A DNA stretch of 64,000 bases, taken from IMG/VR virus record IMGVR_UViG_3300027708_000026, positions 62,001 to 126,000 of that record. One strand, written 5' to 3'. The position numbers were made by a program, and so were the translations under genes. The DNA comes from a virus. Shown here in pieces: positions 63,213 to 64,000 of this stretch; positions within the stretch are counted from its first letter, which is position 1, and each line of letters opens with the position of its first letter. The notes under the pieces were generated by a model. It searched no databases, had not been told where the DNA came from, and was given only the letters and a program-made list of their open reading frames with translations.

Positions 63213-63896
63213 ATGAGAATTACCGATTTTATTAGTTATAACGACAGTCTAAATCCCAAGCTATGGGACGATAGTCATTTAAAAGAACCTGTTAGGGATG
63301 CCCTTTTGCGCATTGCCGCAGACTTTAAAGAATTCATCGATGTACCTTTTGACATAGTTGATGTTGTGATAACTGGCGGAAATGCCAATTATAATTACAC
63401 AGAGCATAGCGATATAGACCTGCATCTTATCGCCGATTTTGGATCAGTTACTTGTGATCGAGAAGCTGCCGAATTATTTGATACCAAAAGACATCTTTAT
63501 AAAAAAACATACGATGTTAACATATATGGAATTCCTGTAGAACTGTATGTTGAGGACAAGGATCATCCGGCAGTAAGCAGCGGTAGTTATAGCATACTTC
63601 ACGACAAATGGATGTCTGTACCAAATCCAGATCTTCCCGACTATGACGAAGATACTGTCGAAGAAATGGCAGAAGTATGGAAGGGTGTACTAGATCATGC
63701 TATGGATACTGAATCGTTGGATGCATGTAGGACCGCAGTTGATCTCTTGAGGAAATATAGAAAATTGGGGCTTGGAACAGATCAAGGAGAATTTAGTGTG
63801 CCTAACCTAGTGTATAAAAGTTTGCGCAATGACCATACGCTGGGCAACATCACTGAATTCATCGATCAATTACATGATCGAGAACTCAGCATTTAA
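63213..63896 (+). CDS. nucleotidyltransferase-fold protein
   Basis: A 227-residue protein. VVITGGNANYNYTEHSDIDL (about 51-70) is the signature of the Pol beta/MNT nucleotidyltransferase fold (hG[GS] followed by DhD). A third acidic position may be in VELYVEDKD. A helical C-terminal part (EEMAEVWKGVLDHAMDTESL, then ACRTAVDLLRKYRKLGLGTD) resembles substrate-binding helices in the family. It is found in other aquatic T4-like phages as a predicted nucleotidyltransferase. Target may be RNA, protein or a small molecule. A late promoter suggests a role in virion assembly or late host control. Confidence 0.7.
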   Translation: MRITDFISYNDSLNPKLWDDSHLKEPVRDALLRIAADFKEFIDVPFDIVDVVITGGNANYNYTEHSDIDLHLIADFGSVTCDREAAELFDTKRHLYKKTYDVNIYGIPVELYVEDKDHPAVSSGSYSILHDKWMSVPNPDLPDYDEDTVEEMAEVWKGVLDHAMDTESLDACRTAVDLLRKYRKLGLGTDQGEFSVPNLVYKSLRNDHTLGNITEFIDQLHDRELSI

Positions 63897-64000
63897 TTAC
63901 TTACATCAGAAATAACTGCGGTGGAGGTTTCTTTGTCGATGGACATGTATCCACTACACGCAAAGTTCCAATCATCATTACCCTGTCCATCTCCGGTAGT
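63893..64000 (-). CDS. C-terminal end of an unidentified minus-strand protein (5' end outside window)
   Basis: The minus strand is open from the window edge (64000) to a stop at 63893-63895, giving 35 residues (GDGQGNDDWNFACSGYMSID is part). It overlaps the end of the plus-strand gene by 4 bases, the tight convergent arrangement seen elsewhere here. Too short to identify. Confidence 0.4.
   Translation of the reverse strand, partial: TTGDGQGNDDWNFACSGYMSIDKETSTAVISDVSN

Noticed and set aside
1-64000. tRNA genes
   Set aside because: No cloverleaf with the expected T-loop was noticed, and nearly all sequence is coding; a tRNAscan run would settle it.

Overview
The window is part of the genome of a large T4-like, contractile-tailed phage. 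It is almost completely coding, AT-rich, and has no gene-free stretch over 300 bases. The gene set matches the T4-like phages of aquatic bacteria (cyanophage or pelagiphage type): prohead protease, scaffold and capsid in a row; neck proteins gp13, gp14 and gp15; terminases gp16 and gp17; gp4; sheath and tube gp18 and gp19; then the recombination and replication set gp32, uvsX, uvsY, uvsW, gp62-like, gp61 and gp41. No photosynthesis gene, tRNA, integrase, CRISPR array or insertion sequence was seen. The host cannot be named from this sequence.

Layout. 1-3.2 kb: head module (gp21, gp22, gp23). 3.3-29.4 kb: adhesion and tail-fibre block, with three giant proteins of about 2000 residues and five smaller ones. 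These are built from recurring pieces: a Gly-rich 'GGVGIGG' repeat, collagen-like repeats, fibronectin type III domains, a LamG-like domain, a beta-helix region and a self-cleaving S74 chaperone. 29.4-32.4 kb: an inverted block with Nudix hydrolase, gp15 and gp14 on the minus strand. 32.4-35.1 kb: gp13, then a glycosyltransferase-like gene, dNMP kinase gp1 and a minus-strand HNH-type gene. 35.1-48.9 kb: sheath, tube, a tube-like protein with a long coiled-coil part, gp4, gp16, candidate encapsidated proteins and gp17. 49.0-63.2 kb: replication and recombination genes with many small conserved unknowns, a miniature DnaE-like protein, primase and helicase. 62.6-64 kb: an AlgH/YqgE-like gene, a nucleotidyltransferase-like gene, and the end of a further minus-strand gene.

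Regulation. Late promoters resembling the T4 TATAAATA element (here mostly NNTAAATA) precede many structural genes, and sigma70-type promoters precede several others. In at least ten genes the promoter lies only 4-8 bases before the start codon, so the transcript should begin at or within about 3 bases of the start codon. This points to widespread leaderless mRNA. Clear stem-loop terminators follow gp23, the 3.3-kb gene, gp19, the 44-kb gene and the 46.5-kb gene.

Main points for a second look: a 195-residue protein that keeps the catalytic aspartate motifs of bacterial replicase DnaE; the leaderless promoter design; an AlgH/YqgE family gene under a late promoter; a probable -1 frame extension of a capsid-associated protein; and a small Trp-containing module shared by sheath, neck and fibre proteins.
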